64,000 nt of DNA from Microcystis wesenbergii NRERC-220 (GCF_032027425.1 NZ_JAVSJA010000001.1:3422001-3486000); one strand, 5' to 3'; counted from the stretch's first letter, positions 1-8,741 are shown. Numbers and translations are program-made. Notes: generated from the sequence alone by a model not told the origin.

Positions 1-768
1 TTACAACCTAACGAAACCAGGGAGTTTTTCATTCTTACCGACGAGAATGAAGATGGACAGCTAACCCTGTCGATCCGTCGCATCGAATATATGCGCGCTT
101 GGGAACGGGTGCGTCAATTGCAAAAAGAAGATGCTACCGTGCGCTCGAATGTTTTCGCCACTAACCGTGGTGGGGCATTAGTCAGGATTGAAGGTCTCCG
201 CGGCTTTATCCCAGGTTCTCACATTAGCACCAGAGAAGCGAAAGAGGATTTAGTCGGTCAGGAATTGCCCTTAAAGTTTTTAGAAGTGGATGAGGATCGC
301 AACCGTCTGGTTTTAAGTCATCGTCGCGCTTTAGTGGAACGCAAGATGAACGGTTTAGCCGTGGGACAGGTGGTAATCGGTTCCGTGCGCGGAATCAAGC
401 CCTACGGTGCTTTCATTGATATCGGTGGAGTCAGTGGTTTACTGCATATTTCCGAAATCTCTCACGATCACATTGACACCCCCCACACGGTTTTCAATGT
501 CAATGATGAGTTGAAAGTGATGATTATCGATCTCGATGCCGAAAGAGGTCGCATTTCCCTCTCGACTAAACAATTAGAACCAGAACCGGGAGATATGCTA
601 AAAAATCGCCCATTAGTGTTTGAAAAAGCGGAAGAAATGGCGATTAAATACCGAGAAAAACGTCTAGCGGAAGCGGAAGGCCGGACCGTCTCGGAAGTAG
701 TCGCAGAAATTGAAGTCCCTCCCGCCCTGGAAGAGGAAGATTTAGTTCTCGCCGCCGCCGAGGAGTAG
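1..768 (+). CDS. rps1: 30S ribosomal protein S1, 5'-truncated by window edge
   Basis: Ribosomal protein S1 binds mRNA on the 30S subunit and helps initiation. The reading frame is open from base 1, so the gene starts outside the window and the ATG at 91 is internal. The 255 visible residues hold S1/OB-fold repeats: one motif around the GGALVRIEGLRGFIPGSH stretch, and a second, very canonical one around GSVRGIKPYGAFIDIGGVSGLLHISEIS. The tail is acidic, ending in EEEDLVLAAAEE. Cyanobacterial S1 is short, about 300-330 residues with three S1 repeats, which fits roughly 70 missing residues. A heptamer repeat starts right after the stop codon. Confidence 0.95.
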   Translation, partial: LQPNETREFFILTDENEDGQLTLSIRRIEYMRAWERVRQLQKEDATVRSNVFATNRGGALVRIEGLRGFIPGSHISTREAKEDLVGQELPLKFLEVDEDRNRLVLSHRRALVERKMNGLAVGQVVIGSVRGIKPYGAFIDIGGVSGLLHISEISHDHIDTPHTVFNVNDELKVMIIDLDAERGRISLSTKQLEPEPGDMLKNRPLVFEKAEEMAIKYREKRLAEAEGRTVSEVVAEIEVPPALEEEDLVLAAAEE

Positions 769-770
769 GT

Positions 771-845
771 CAGCTATCAGTTATCAGTTATCAGTTATCA
801 GATGTGAGTTTTTAGTGGACAGTCTTAAGTAGGGTCTGCGGCAAT
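771..845. repeat. Heptamer AGTTATC tandem repeat downstream of rps1
   Basis: Several copies of the 7-bp unit CAGTTAT follow the rps1 stop, then TGTGAGTTTTTAGTGGACAG. The same heptamer, often with the GAGTTTTAAGTG-like continuation, recurs near 3976, 28325, 31355-31583 and 58206, nearly always just after a stop codon. It is not a CRISPR: units are 7 bp with no spacers. Confidence 0.8.
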
Positions 846-892
846 CCCCCGTGAAACAGGAAGCTCTCAACGACCTTGAGAGTAGTTCACTT

Positions 893-1712
893 TCAATCTT
901 TAAAACCGACACTGCTGGCAACTCCTGTAATTCCGGTCATCTCCTCACTACTATTGGCATCGAGGAAACGATCCAAGTCATCAAAAGTGGTTCCGTAGGT
1001 AATAGTGTTATCGTCGTATCCTTTCAGACTGACGGTATGTTGCTCGAAAGCTTGGTGGAGATAGGGTAAACCGATGAGATAACTGTAGGTAGTTGCTCCG
1101 ATGGCTAAATCCCTACCCATTTCTTTAGTAGCCGACTCTAAACGAAAAGCGGCGTTGACTGTATCGCTGATCGCCGTATAATCTGGATGTTCACCGCTGC
1201 CAGTATTACCCACCATGGCATAACCGGTATTCACTGCCGCACCGATGCGTAATTTGAAGGGTAAAGGATATTGTTCGCTTAAGGCGCAGGTCACGTTGTA
1301 TAGTTGCGTAATTGCTGCGAAAATTTGCAGGATATCGTCTTGATGGACTTCCTGTTGGCCGTGAAACCAGATGGCCATGATCGCATCACCAATATATTTA
1401 TCTACCCAACTGCCGGAACTGCGGATAATACTCCCTGCATGGCGAAACCAATTGCCAATCAGAGAAGAAAGTATCTCACCTTCTCTCATTGACAAAAGTT
1501 CCATTGCGACTACCCAGATCGATCAGATAAAAATCTCCTGTTTCCGTGGATTGTAAAATAGCGTGATTACGAGAGATACAGTGATCTTTAATCATGATAT
1601 CGTTATCTTTGCCCCGTCCGATTGTCCAGTAAGGTCTCCCCACGAGAGGGAAAAAACGTTGTCCCTTCTCGGTATGGAGTAGTAAATAGGGATTTTGTCC
1701 TAGTAGAGCCAC
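893..1712 (-). pseudogene. FHA domain-adenylate/guanylate cyclase, internally deleted and frameshifted
   Basis: The upstream half (1712 down to 1476) encodes an FHA phosphothreonine-binding domain with GRGKDNDIMI, SRNHAIL and the LGSRNGTFVNERR end. It then stops at TGA. In a different frame the sequence continues with EGEILSSLIGNWFRHAG, GSWVDKYIGDAIMAIW and GYAMVGNTGSGEHPDYTAIGD-like motifs. These belong to the middle and end of a class III nucleotide cyclase. In intact cyanobacterial FHA-cyclases the end of the FHA domain, a linker and the first part of the cyclase domain (including the first metal-binding Asp) lie between these points. That segment is missing, so the lesion is a deletion plus frame change near 1480-1500, not just a point frameshift. 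Neither piece should make active cyclase, although the FHA fragment could still fold partly. Confidence 0.8.
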
Positions 1713-1796
1713 GGGTGTATGAGCAGCGATAGACAGGGGGTGCTAACTATATAGTTTATTCTATTGACTAGAAATGGAAATGAGCTAGAAAAACCA

Positions 1797-2498
1797 TTAA
1801 GCCAGAGAAGCGGTAATCCAAAATAAACCATCGACTAAAATTGTACTCAATACGGCTCCGCTAAATGCCCACCAATGGCATACCCGTTTTTGCAAAGGAT
1901 AGATACCGATCGCTAGGAGCAGGTTGAGCAGCACGATCGCCCAACTGATGCCCCAGGGGGTCTGAATTTGGGCCAAGGCGTTATCAAATATCGGCGATAC
2001 TAGGTTGGGATCTAGTTCCACGGTCATTAATTGTCGCCAGTAGGGAATTAGTCCCGTTAGATAGAAATATAAATCGGTGATGGCGGTCCCTAACAAAGAA
2101 CCCAGATAGAAAAGATTGCCCACTTTGCCGCGACCTTTGTATAATCCCCAGAGAACAAAGGGCAGCCCGATCGCTTCCATGGGAATATGGATCAACGGTT
2201 CCCAACGCCACCAACCCCAGTACAGAGAACCTGCTAACCAACTCCAACTAAAGCCCAAAAGTAAATCTCCCCAAAGACTGATTTTTGCTTGTTTGAGCAG
2301 CCAAATCCCTAACCCCACCCAGAAAACGGTTAAACCTAGGCTAATTTCGGGATAGTAGCGCACTAGGGGCGCTTGCAGGAACACGGGGACTGATACCAGA
2401 AATGCTGCTGTCCAAAAGACGGATTGACATTTTTCCCAGTTAGGGACTAGGGGTTTCAGGCGATCGGGATTGGCGGGGACTAGGGTAGAGTTGAGCAA
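1797..2498 (-). CDS. DUF3120 family integral membrane protein
   Basis: A 233-residue hydrophobic protein with about six predicted membrane segments, rich in Trp in the central part (SWSWLAGSLYWGWWRWEP). The sequence pattern matches the cyanobacteria-restricted DUF3120 family, whose function is unknown. The length is normal for that family and no lesion is visible. It stands alone between the cyclase pseudogene and the divergently transcribed gene at 2662. The recognition is from memory of the family, so the family name is likely but the role is open. Confidence 0.75.
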   Translation of the reverse strand: MLNSTLVPANPDRLKPLVPNWEKCQSVFWTAAFLVSVPVFLQAPLVRYYPEISLGLTVFWVGLGIWLLKQAKISLWGDLLLGFSWSWLAGSLYWGWWRWEPLIHIPMEAIGLPFVLWGLYKGRGKVGNLFYLGSLLGTAITDLYFYLTGLIPYWRQLMTVELDPNLVSPIFDNALAQIQTPWGISWAIVLLNLLLAIGIYPLQKRVCHWWAFSGAVLSTILVDGLFWITASLA

Positions 2499-2661
2499 AG
2501 GATTTCAGAATTGTTACAAAACTTTATTTATATTAAGATACATCATTCTTTTTCTATTATATCCCCCCTAGGGGCATTTTGAGCAATTTAAAAATTGTTT
2601 TTGGCGATGCGCTATCCTGTTAGAATCGAAACGACAGCAGCGATCGAGGAGTGCAAAAAAT

Positions 2662-3300
2662 ATGGCAGCAGGCCATGAAGAAAATCCCAGAATGCCCCTA
2701 GATAAGGTTATTTTTGTCATTGCTTGCGTCTATCTAGGTTGGGTGGTGGCAGGGCTAATCAGTCAAAAAAATGCCCCTGTCTCTCAAAATGGCACAGTTT
2801 CTCCAGAGGCTCGCCAATTTATCGCCTATCTGCAATCATCTCTGACTATTATCGATCGCCAAGGTCAAACTTCATCCCCCGATCCTTATCCTTCTCCTAA
2901 AAATAACCCTTCTCCAGTAGCCACAGTTCCACCACCACCACCCGCTAATTTACCGGTTAATAATACTCCTAGGGTAATAGAAAGAATTTACGTTCCCGTT
3001 TATCCCCAACCCCCTAAAACCACTGCCAAAATTGTCCCGGTTCCACCCCCAAATCCCGATATTTCTGCGCCACCATTACCGGCTGCCCCCGAGGTGAAAC
3101 CGCCGGTGGCAGTGCTTATTCCTACCAATAATCAGGTGAAAAATACCCTGGTGGGGGTGATGGATTTAGGCGATCGATCTTCAGCTTTATTTGATAATAA
3201 GGGGATAACTACTCGTATTTCTCCGGGGGAATCAACAGGTTATTTTGTCTCGCAACGGCCAAACAAAAGTCTTAGAAGTGGGACAATCTTTTTAGGTTAA
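2662..3300 (+). CDS. Proline-rich single-pass periplasmic protein with frameshifted C-terminus
   Basis: Residues about 12-34 form one membrane segment (VIFVIACVYLGWVVAGLI), followed by a long Pro-rich linker (about 70-150). A small C-terminal domain begins NTLVGVMDLGDRSSALFD. This layout resembles GspC/PilP-like periplasmic proteins, but the function is not established. The annotated frame ends in an unusual tail after ISPGESTG. In the +1 frame, from 3236 to the TAG at 3293-3295, the DNA reads QVILSRNGQTKVLEVGQSF, which is what such a domain would be expected to end with. A short deletion or indel near 3230-3236 therefore seems to have swapped the tail. The 3' end overlaps the convergent VOC gene. 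Confidence 0.6.
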   Translation: MAAGHEENPRMPLDKVIFVIACVYLGWVVAGLISQKNAPVSQNGTVSPEARQFIAYLQSSLTIIDRQGQTSSPDPYPSPKNNPSPVATVPPPPPANLPVNNTPRVIERIYVPVYPQPPKTTAKIVPVPPPNPDISAPPLPAAPEVKPPVAVLIPTNNQVKNTLVGVMDLGDRSSALFDNKGITTRISPGESTGYFVSQRPNKSLRSGTIFLG

Positions 3301-3726
3301 ACGACGGATAAATTCCAAGGGTAAACCGTCTGTATCGGCAATAAAAATGACTTCATAGACATGATCGCCGATCATCTGTTGTTGGGGTTGTAAAAGAATA
3401 TTTAAAGGTTGATATAAATCAGCATCCTCTTGATGGGCTTGCTGAAAGTTATTGGTTAATTTTTCTAACCATTCTGGTAAATTGCTGACATTTTCTGTTA
3501 GGTCAAAAGACAGGTGATAATAACCGACATAATGCTGATCACTAAAGGCATCGGGTGCGGGTTTCGGTTGGGGAATTTGGATTAATTCGATGCGTCCGTT
3601 TAACCCCGTTAGCCAACAGGCCAAAGTATAACCCGTAGTGAATCTTTCCTCTGGGGTAAAACCGAGAAGTTGATAAAAAGCGATCGCCCGATGGATATTA
3701 GCCGTCCGAATAGAAGCATGGTGCAT
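3292..3726 (-). CDS. VOC-superfamily (glyoxalase-like) protein
   Basis: 144 residues with the paired beta-alpha-beta-beta-beta modules of the vicinal oxygen chelate fold. The N-terminus (MHHASIRTANIHRAIAFYQLLGF) gives a first His ligand. The middle has GYYHLSFDL with a second His, and the end has DTDGLPLEFIRR with a Glu ligand. This fits a metal-dependent lyase or dioxygenase-type member, but the substrate cannot be read from the sequence. Length is typical of one-domain VOC proteins. It is convergent with the preceding gene and overlaps it by 9 bases. Confidence 0.8.
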   Translation of the reverse strand: MHHASIRTANIHRAIAFYQLLGFTPEERFTTGYTLACWLTGLNGRIELIQIPQPKPAPDAFSDQHYVGYYHLSFDLTENVSNLPEWLEKLTNNFQQAHQEDADLYQPLNILLQPQQQMIGDHVYEVIFIADTDGLPLEFIRRLT

Positions 3727-3999
3727 TTTCAGTGATCAGTAAGTAGTTGGACAAAAGTAAAGTTAACTGTGGGGTAAGGAGTCGGTCGTCAGGAGTCAGG
3801 ATTCAGTAAGAATTGCGGCAATTTACATTTCTTAAGATAGACAACAGAATTTATGTCCGACTACTTAATCAGTAATCAGTAATCAGTCAGAACTCGGAGT
3901 TGACAAGCAATCATTCATTGATCCGCCTCCCGATTCAGTTTTGAGATTATGAGTTTATTAAGTGAGATTATCCACTGATAACTGATAACTGATAACTGA
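3727..3999. repeat. Intergenic repeat patch (CAGGAGTCAGGATTCAG and TGATAACTGATAAC units)
   Basis: The gap holds simple repeats of two kinds: GTCAGGAGTCAGGATTCAG near 3780 and 7-bp GATAACT units at about 3976-4003. The latter run into the 3' end of the neighbouring minus-strand gene. The TCCGACTACTT/AAGTAGTTGGAC pair (about 3745 and 3856) can pair as an inverted repeat. No gene is seen. Confidence 0.6.
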
Positions 4000-4515
4000 T
4001 TAATCAAAAAGACGAAAATAGGGGTAACGTTTGGGAACCCCCGGTTCTTTTTCCAGATCAAAATTAATTACATCCCAACAGGGTTGATCGGGGGCATCGG
4101 GGCTAAATTCTACCGGTAAACCGTAGAGACGGGGAATAGTGGCTTCACCCGGTCCATTACCGCGCCAAGTGGTGTTACGTTCTAGGTAGGAACTAACTAG
4201 ATCGCGATAACGGTTGGCAATAATTACTTTAGTCGCTTTAAATCCTTGAGTATAGAGGCGATCGAGTGCTTCGTGAATCTCAAAACGAATGCCATCCGGG
4301 TGGGTGTGTTGACGATACCACTCACCATTCCAGAGTCGCCAATGCCGTCCTGACTGCAAGTGAACCAACTCTCCCGTTTTGGGATCGGCTTCAAAAGCTC
4401 CATGGCGCGGACACAAATAGGTATCCGTCAAAGTGAGGGCGGGGATTAGCTGCCGACAGTGAGGACAATGGATATCGGGGCCAAAAACAGGGTATTGTAA
4501 ACTTGCATTGATCAT
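4000..4515 (-). CDS. TIGR02652 family conserved cyanobacterial protein
   Basis: 171 residues from the ATG at 4515 (MINASLQYPVFGPDIHCPHCRQ). Longer in-frame starts add a stretch that looks like translated leader, so 4515 is preferred. A CPHC pair near residue 16 and a later CPRHG suggest a zinc-ribbon-like N-terminal element. The rest is rich in conserved aromatic residues (RHWRLWNGEWYRQHTHPDG). This matches the TIGR02652 family of unknown function found in most cyanobacteria. It is divergent from the carbonic-anhydrase-like gene, with about 110 bp between the starts. Confidence 0.75.
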   Translation of the reverse strand: MINASLQYPVFGPDIHCPHCRQLIPALTLTDTYLCPRHGAFEADPKTGELVHLQSGRHWRLWNGEWYRQHTHPDGIRFEIHEALDRLYTQGFKATKVIIANRYRDLVSSYLERNTTWRGNGPGEATIPRLYGLPVEFSPDAPDQPCWDVINFDLEKEPGVPKRYPYFRLFD

Positions 4516-4623
4516 GGAAGAACCTAAACTAAAAATTGCTATCTTTGTACCAATAATCCTATCCATATTATACCCAACCAAATTGGACGGGTATTCTCTT
4601 TCGACTTTAGTGCAGATCCTTTC

Positions 4624-5175
4624 ATGTCTTTAGATAACTTAAGATCAACTTCTAATTTCTGGCCCCTTGTCGATGTCAGTCAAGCGGCTTTTATCGCCCC
4701 TAATGCCACGGTAATGGGCGATATTTCCCTAGCTGTGGGGGTAAGTGTTTGGTATGGGGCGGTATTGCGTGCCGACGTGGAACGCATCGAAATTGGGGCC
4801 TATACTAATATCCAAGATGGGGCGATCCTACACGGAGATCCAGGCAAAATTACTATCCTTGAAGATTACGTTACCATCGGGCATCGGGCGGTAATTCACG
4901 CAGCCCATATTGAACGCGGTTGTTTAATCGGCATTGGGGCAGTGATTCTCGATGGTGTGCGCGTCGGGGCGGGTAGTATTGTCGGGGCGGGTAGTATTGT
5001 GACAAAAGATATACCACCGCGATCTTTAGTGGTGGGCATTCCCGCTAAACGCGTCCGGGAAGTGTCGCCACAGGAGGCTCAAGAGTTGATCGAACACGCC
5101 GAGCGCTATGCTAAACTTGCCCTCGTTCATGCGGGAAAAGCTACTGATACCGGATTCCCAAAACGGGCGGATTAG
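4624..5175 (+). CDS. Gamma-class carbonic anhydrase-like hexapeptide protein
   Basis: 183 residues forming a left-handed beta-helix with recurring hexapeptide (I/V/L-G-x4) turns. The zinc ligands of the archaeal Cam family are visible: His70 (ILHGD), His87 and His92 (GHRAVIH, spaced by five as in Cam). So are the conserved Arg49/Asp51 (LRADVE) and Gln64/Asp65 (NIQDG). It is therefore likely to bind metal as a trimer, though many such proteins show no measurable anhydrase activity. It lacks the RbcS-like repeats of CcmM, so it is not the carboxysome scaffold. psbY follows on the same strand. Confidence 0.85.
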   Translation: MSLDNLRSTSNFWPLVDVSQAAFIAPNATVMGDISLAVGVSVWYGAVLRADVERIEIGAYTNIQDGAILHGDPGKITILEDYVTIGHRAVIHAAHIERGCLIGIGAVILDGVRVGAGSIVGAGSIVTKDIPPRSLVVGIPAKRVREVSPQEAQELIEHAERYAKLALVHAGKATDTGFPKRAD

Positions 5176-5240
5176 GGTATAAATATAAAATGAGAATCAA
5201 GTAACAATCTTTTAAGCACTGACCGAGGAGAAGGAAATCT

Positions 5241-5381
5241 ATGGACTGGAGAGTGTTAATCGTTTTAACCCCTTTGCTTATTGCTGGTGGCTGGGCTGTC
5301 TTCAACATCGGCGCTGCCGCCATTAGACAAGCTCAACAGTTTCTCAGCAAACAAAGTTAATAAAAGTTTATACTTCTTAGT
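5241..5381 (+). CDS. psbY: Photosystem II protein PsbY with a frame-shifted tail
   Basis: PsbY is a one-helix accessory subunit at the edge of photosystem II. The first 33 residues ([20 protein letters not shown] then [14 protein letters not shown]) match the family closely. RBS GAGGAGAAGG precedes the ATG by about 10 bases. The sequence as given has four T after the last CAG, so the frame runs to a TAG at 5379 and makes 46 residues with an odd tail ([12 protein letters not shown]). With three T the frame would read QFLSKQS and stop at 39 residues, the usual PsbY length. This is a natural indel or a sequencing error. A terminator follows immediately. Confidence 0.85.
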
Positions 5382-5382
5382 A

Positions 5383-5418
5383 AAACCGATCCCCTAGGCG
5401 ATCGGTTTTTAATTTTTC
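5383..5418 (+). terminator. Rho-independent terminator after psbY
   Basis: A perfect 10-bp stem AAAACCGATC / GATCGGTTTT with loop CCCTAGGC is followed by TAATTTTT. Its position right behind the psbY coding end fits transcription termination. Confidence 0.85.
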
Positions 5419-5435
5419 CTTATCCAGCGATCGCT

Positions 5436-5597
5436 GATTGGGTGTGGGGTGTAGGGTGTGGGGTGTGGGGTGTGGGGTGTAGGATGTGGGGTGTGGGAAG
5501 AATAAATAAAAATAATCTCCTGACTCCTGAATCCTGACTCCTGAATCCTGACTCCTGACTCCTGACTCCTAACCCCACCAATACACTTTTTCAGCAA
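5436..5597. repeat. Low-complexity repeat block (GTGTGGGGTGTAGG and GACTCCTGAATCC units)
   Basis: Two tandem arrays lie side by side: G-rich GTGTGGG units at about 5440-5500 and TCCTGACTCCTGAATCC units at about 5517-5570. The end, ACTTTTTCAGCAA at about 5584, equals the right end of the MITE at 62143-62355, so this may be a decayed copy of that family. Open reading frames here are artefacts of the repeat. Confidence 0.6.
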
Positions 5598-5610
5598 TCT
5601 CTACTTAACC

Positions 5611-6945
5611 ATGAAATCTAACTGTCAAAATCTCATTCAAGAACTTGCCCATCTGGAAATTATCACCGATCCCGGGCAAGTGGCGAAACTTTCCTTGGAT
5701 TATTATCATTTTAGTCCCATTTTAGAAGCACAACTGCAAGATAAACGGGCTGATTTAGTCATTCGTCCCCAGAATAGCCAAGAGGTTATTGACATCGCTA
5801 AAACCTGCGTTAAATACCAAATTCCTTTAACAGTTAGAGGTGCGGGTACAGGTAATTATGGTCAATGTGTTCCCTTGCAGGGAGGAGTAATTTTAGACAC
5901 AACCAAACTAACAAAAATTATCTCGATCGAACCGGGTACAGCACGGGTAGAAGCGGGGGTAAAAATGGCATTTTTTGATAAACAAGCTCGCGCAATCGGT
6001 TGGGAATTAAGAATGGCTCCCTCTACCTATCGGACGGCGACAATTGGCGGTTTTATCGGGGGTGGCAGTGTGGGCATGGGTTCGATTAATTATGGACAAT
6101 TGAAGGATAGAGGCAATCTGCAAGCAGTGCAATTAGTCACCCTAGAAGCGGAACCAAAAATTATCGAACTACGGGGGGATGAGGTAGAAAAAGTCAATCA
6201 TGCCTACGGAACAAATGGCATTATTACCGAGTTAGAAATAGCCCTCGCTCCCTGTTATCCTTGGGCAGAATTTATCGTTACTTTTGCCGATTTTATCACC
6301 GCCGCTAAATTCGGTCAAGCTCTCAGTGATAGTGATGGCATTGTCAAGAAAATGGTTAGCGTTCACTCCTGGCCAATTCCTGCTTATTTTACCGCTCTTA
6401 AGGATTATTTACCCACAGGAAAAGCGGCAGTTTTGTTAATAGTATCGGACAGCGATCGAGTCGCATTAGAATCTTTAATTAAAGAATATAATGGTGAACT
6501 TACCTACTATAAAACGCCAGAAGAAACTCAAAAAGGCAACAGTATCTTAGAATTTACTTGGAATCATACCACTCTCCATGCGCGTAGTTTTAACCCCAAG
6601 ATAACTTATCTACAAGCTTTTTATTTTAATCTAGCCACGGTAGAGAAACTCTATAATTATTTTGGGGAGGAAATAATGATGCACCTAGAATTTTTGAAAT
6701 TTCAAGGTAAAGTTATTCCCGCCGGTCTTCCCTTGCTAGAATTTACCACAGAAACTCGATTAAATGAGATTATTGCTATCTATGAACAACAGGGGGCAGC
6801 TATTGCCAATCCTCACACTTATATCATGGAAGATGGCGGCAGCAGACAGATTAATCCCCTGCAACTAGAATTTAAACAACTCGTCGATCCCTACGGATTG
6901 AACAATCCGGGTAAAATGCGAGCATGGGTTGAAGCAAGGGGGTAG
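5611..6945 (+). CDS. FAD-binding oxidase, PCMH/GlcD type
   Basis: 444 residues. The N-terminal half is a PCMH-type FAD-binding domain: RPQNSQEVIDIAKTC, the pyrophosphate-binding segment LTVRGAGTGNYGQCVPLQGG (about 74-93), and TIGGFIGGGSVGMGSINYG (about 145-163). The C-terminal part carries the substrate-cap region and ends with NPGKMR, which is common in D-lactate/glycolate oxidase relatives. A soluble flavoprotein oxidase or dehydrogenase acting on a hydroxy acid or similar is likely, but the substrate is unknown. It appears to be a single-gene unit between two repeat blocks. Confidence 0.8.
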   Translation: MKSNCQNLIQELAHLEIITDPGQVAKLSLDYYHFSPILEAQLQDKRADLVIRPQNSQEVIDIAKTCVKYQIPLTVRGAGTGNYGQCVPLQGGVILDTTKLTKIISIEPGTARVEAGVKMAFFDKQARAIGWELRMAPSTYRTATIGGFIGGGSVGMGSINYGQLKDRGNLQAVQLVTLEAEPKIIELRGDEVEKVNHAYGTNGIITELEIALAPCYPWAEFIVTFADFITAAKFGQALSDSDGIVKKMVSVHSWPIPAYFTALKDYLPTGKAAVLLIVSDSDRVALESLIKEYNGELTYYKTPEETQKGNSILEFTWNHTTLHARSFNPKITYLQAFYFNLATVEKLYNYFGEEIMMHLEFLKFQGKVIPAGLPLLEFTTETRLNEIIAIYEQQGAAIANPHTYIMEDGGSRQINPLQLEFKQLVDPYGLNNPGKMRAWVEARG

Positions 6946-7004
6946 GGGTTCGATTCAGGCTAGATTAAACAAGATAAGTAGGTAGGCGTTAAAAATTATC
7001 AGAT

Positions 7005-7113
7005 GCCCCCCTTGTCAAGGGGGGACTAAGGGGGGATCGGCACCCCCCTTATCAAGGGGGATCCCCCCGCCTATCGGCACCCCCCTTATCAAGGGGGGAC
7101 TAAGGGGGGATCG
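7005..7113. repeat. Palindromic CCCCCTTATCAAGGGGG repeat cluster
   Basis: Three closely spaced hairpins are built from CCCCCTT(A/G)TCAAGGGGG followed by GACTAAGGGGGGATC. Each can fold alone, and neighbouring units can also pair. This is a known style of dispersed cyanobacterial palindrome. It lies between the oxidase stop and purB and could act as terminator or mRNA stabiliser, which is an inference. Confidence 0.75.
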
Positions 7114-7234
7114 AACCTAAAACACTAACCGCTAAAAAGGGAGTGGGGAAAACAAAACTCTCCGCTGCCCCCTGCCTATTCCCAGACTTGCCCCGATCCG
7201 ATACAATTAAACGGTTGTCTTGGAAGAATTAATA

Positions 7235-8530
7235 GTGATCGAGCGTTATACTCTCCCTGCGATGGGGAATTTGTGGACGGATAGATATAAATATCAAACA
7301 TGGCTAGAGGTAGAGATAGCCGTCTGTGAAGCGCAGGCAGAATTAGGCTATATTCCTGCGGATGCAGTAGAAGAAATTAAGGCAAAAGCTAATTTTGATC
7401 CCGATCGCATTTTAGAAATAGAAGCAGAAGTGCGCCACGATGTCATCGCCTTTTTAACAAATGTTAACGAATATGTGGGCGAGCCGGGACGTTATATTCA
7501 TTTGGGTTTAACCAGTTCTGATGTATTAGATACCGCCCTGTCCTTACAATTAGTCGCCAGTTTAAACCTGATTTTAGAACAATTAGAAGATTTTATCCAA
7601 GCCCTGCGCTATCGCGCCCAAGAACACCGTTATACAGTCATGGTGGGACGTTCCCACGGCATTCACGCCGAACCGATCACCTTTGGCTTTAAACTAGCGG
7701 GATGGTTAGCGGAAGTGCTACGGGGACGCGATCGTTTAATTCGCTTGCGCCAAGACATCGCCATCGGTAAAATATCCGGTGCAGTGGGAACATATTCCAA
7801 TATTGACCCGAAAATTGAGGCGTTAACCTGTCAGAAGTTAGGATTAGAACCGGATACCGCTTCCACTCAAGTTATCTCCCGCGATCGACACGCCGATTAT
7901 GTGCAACAATTAGCCTTATTAGCGGCTTCGATCGAACGTTTTGCCGTGGAGATTCGCAACCTGCAAAGAACCGATGTCCTAGAAGTGGAAGAATACTTTT
8001 CCAAAGGACAAAAAGGCTCCTCCGCTATGCCCCATAAACGTAATCCCATCCGTTCAGAACGCTTAACGGGAATGGCGAGAATTATCCGTAGTCATAGCGT
8101 TTCCGCTTTAGAAAATATCGCCCTCTGGCACGAAAGAGATATTTCCCATAGTTCCGTAGAACGGGTAATGCTGCCGGATGTTTGCATTTTGACCCACTTT
8201 ATGCTCAAGGAAATCACCGATTTAGTCAAAAATCTGCTGGTGTATCCCGAAAACATGAAGCGAAATATGAATGTTTACGGTGGCGTGATTTTCAGTCAAA
8301 GAGTTCTTTTAACTTTGGTGAGTAAGGGAATTAGCCGGGAATCTGCCTATAAAATCGTCCAAGAAAACGCCCATCGCGCTTGGAACACCGATAACGGCAA
8401 TTTTAAAGCTTTTATCAGCCAAGATGAGCGAGTTACCGGCATTTTATCCCCCGACGAGATCGAAAGTTGCTTTGATCCCCAGCAGCACCTAAATCATCTT
8501 AATAGCATCTACCAAAGGTTAGATATTTAA
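7235..8530 (+). CDS. purB: Adenylosuccinate lyase
   Basis: PurB splits SAICAR and adenylosuccinate with release of fumarate in purine synthesis. The fumarase/aspartase-superfamily signature is present (GSSAMPHKRNP), as are TSSDVLDTA and the catalytic-His segment MVGRSHGIHAEP. I start it at GTG 7235 (reading MIERYTLPAMG). Family members begin at this point, and a GGAAGAA stretch lies about 9 bases upstream; the in-frame TTG at 7220 is less likely. This gives 431 residues, the normal length. No partner gene of the pathway is next to it. Confidence 0.95.
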   Translation: MIERYTLPAMGNLWTDRYKYQTWLEVEIAVCEAQAELGYIPADAVEEIKAKANFDPDRILEIEAEVRHDVIAFLTNVNEYVGEPGRYIHLGLTSSDVLDTALSLQLVASLNLILEQLEDFIQALRYRAQEHRYTVMVGRSHGIHAEPITFGFKLAGWLAEVLRGRDRLIRLRQDIAIGKISGAVGTYSNIDPKIEALTCQKLGLEPDTASTQVISRDRHADYVQQLALLAASIERFAVEIRNLQRTDVLEVEEYFSKGQKGSSAMPHKRNPIRSERLTGMARIIRSHSVSALENIALWHERDISHSSVERVMLPDVCILTHFMLKEITDLVKNLLVYPENMKRNMNVYGGVIFSQRVLLTLVSKGISRESAYKIVQENAHRAWNTDNGNFKAFISQDERVTGILSPDEIESCFDPQQHLNHLNSIYQRLDI

Positions 8531-8741
8531 GGAGCTTTCAGTGATCAGCTAACCACTAGCTTGTTGCTTTAGAAAGGTAATGACAGCGTTTTGGATTGTC
8601 GGTTGGCGATCGATCTTTTCTCAGAAAGCGATCGCTATTCGTTTCTCGATCATGGTTGCGTTTGAAGATAAAACTAAAGAATCGGCGCAAGTGAGTACGA
8701 ATCGGGTAAAATAAGGGTCTGTATTCGGAGTGTTCGTTTTT

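Noticed and set aside
771-845. Tandem repeat considered as a CRISPR
   Set aside because: Units are 7 bp without spacers. No cas genes or CRISPR-like direct repeats were seen anywhere in the window.
851-1069. Plus-strand open frame over the cyclase pseudogene
   Set aside because: It is antisense to a recognisable cyclase domain and has no family features.
5409-5597. Minus-strand open frame rich in SQESGV and HTPHPTP
   Set aside because: Translation of simple tandem repeats.
6935-6965. GGTTCGATTC resembling a tRNA T-arm
   Set aside because: The flanking bases do not pair as a T-stem and it overlaps the end of the oxidase gene; no cloverleaf can be built.
8531-8741. Short minus-strand frame ending QNAVITFLKQQASG
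   Set aside because: Only about 22 open codons without a start; possible gene tail but not supportable.
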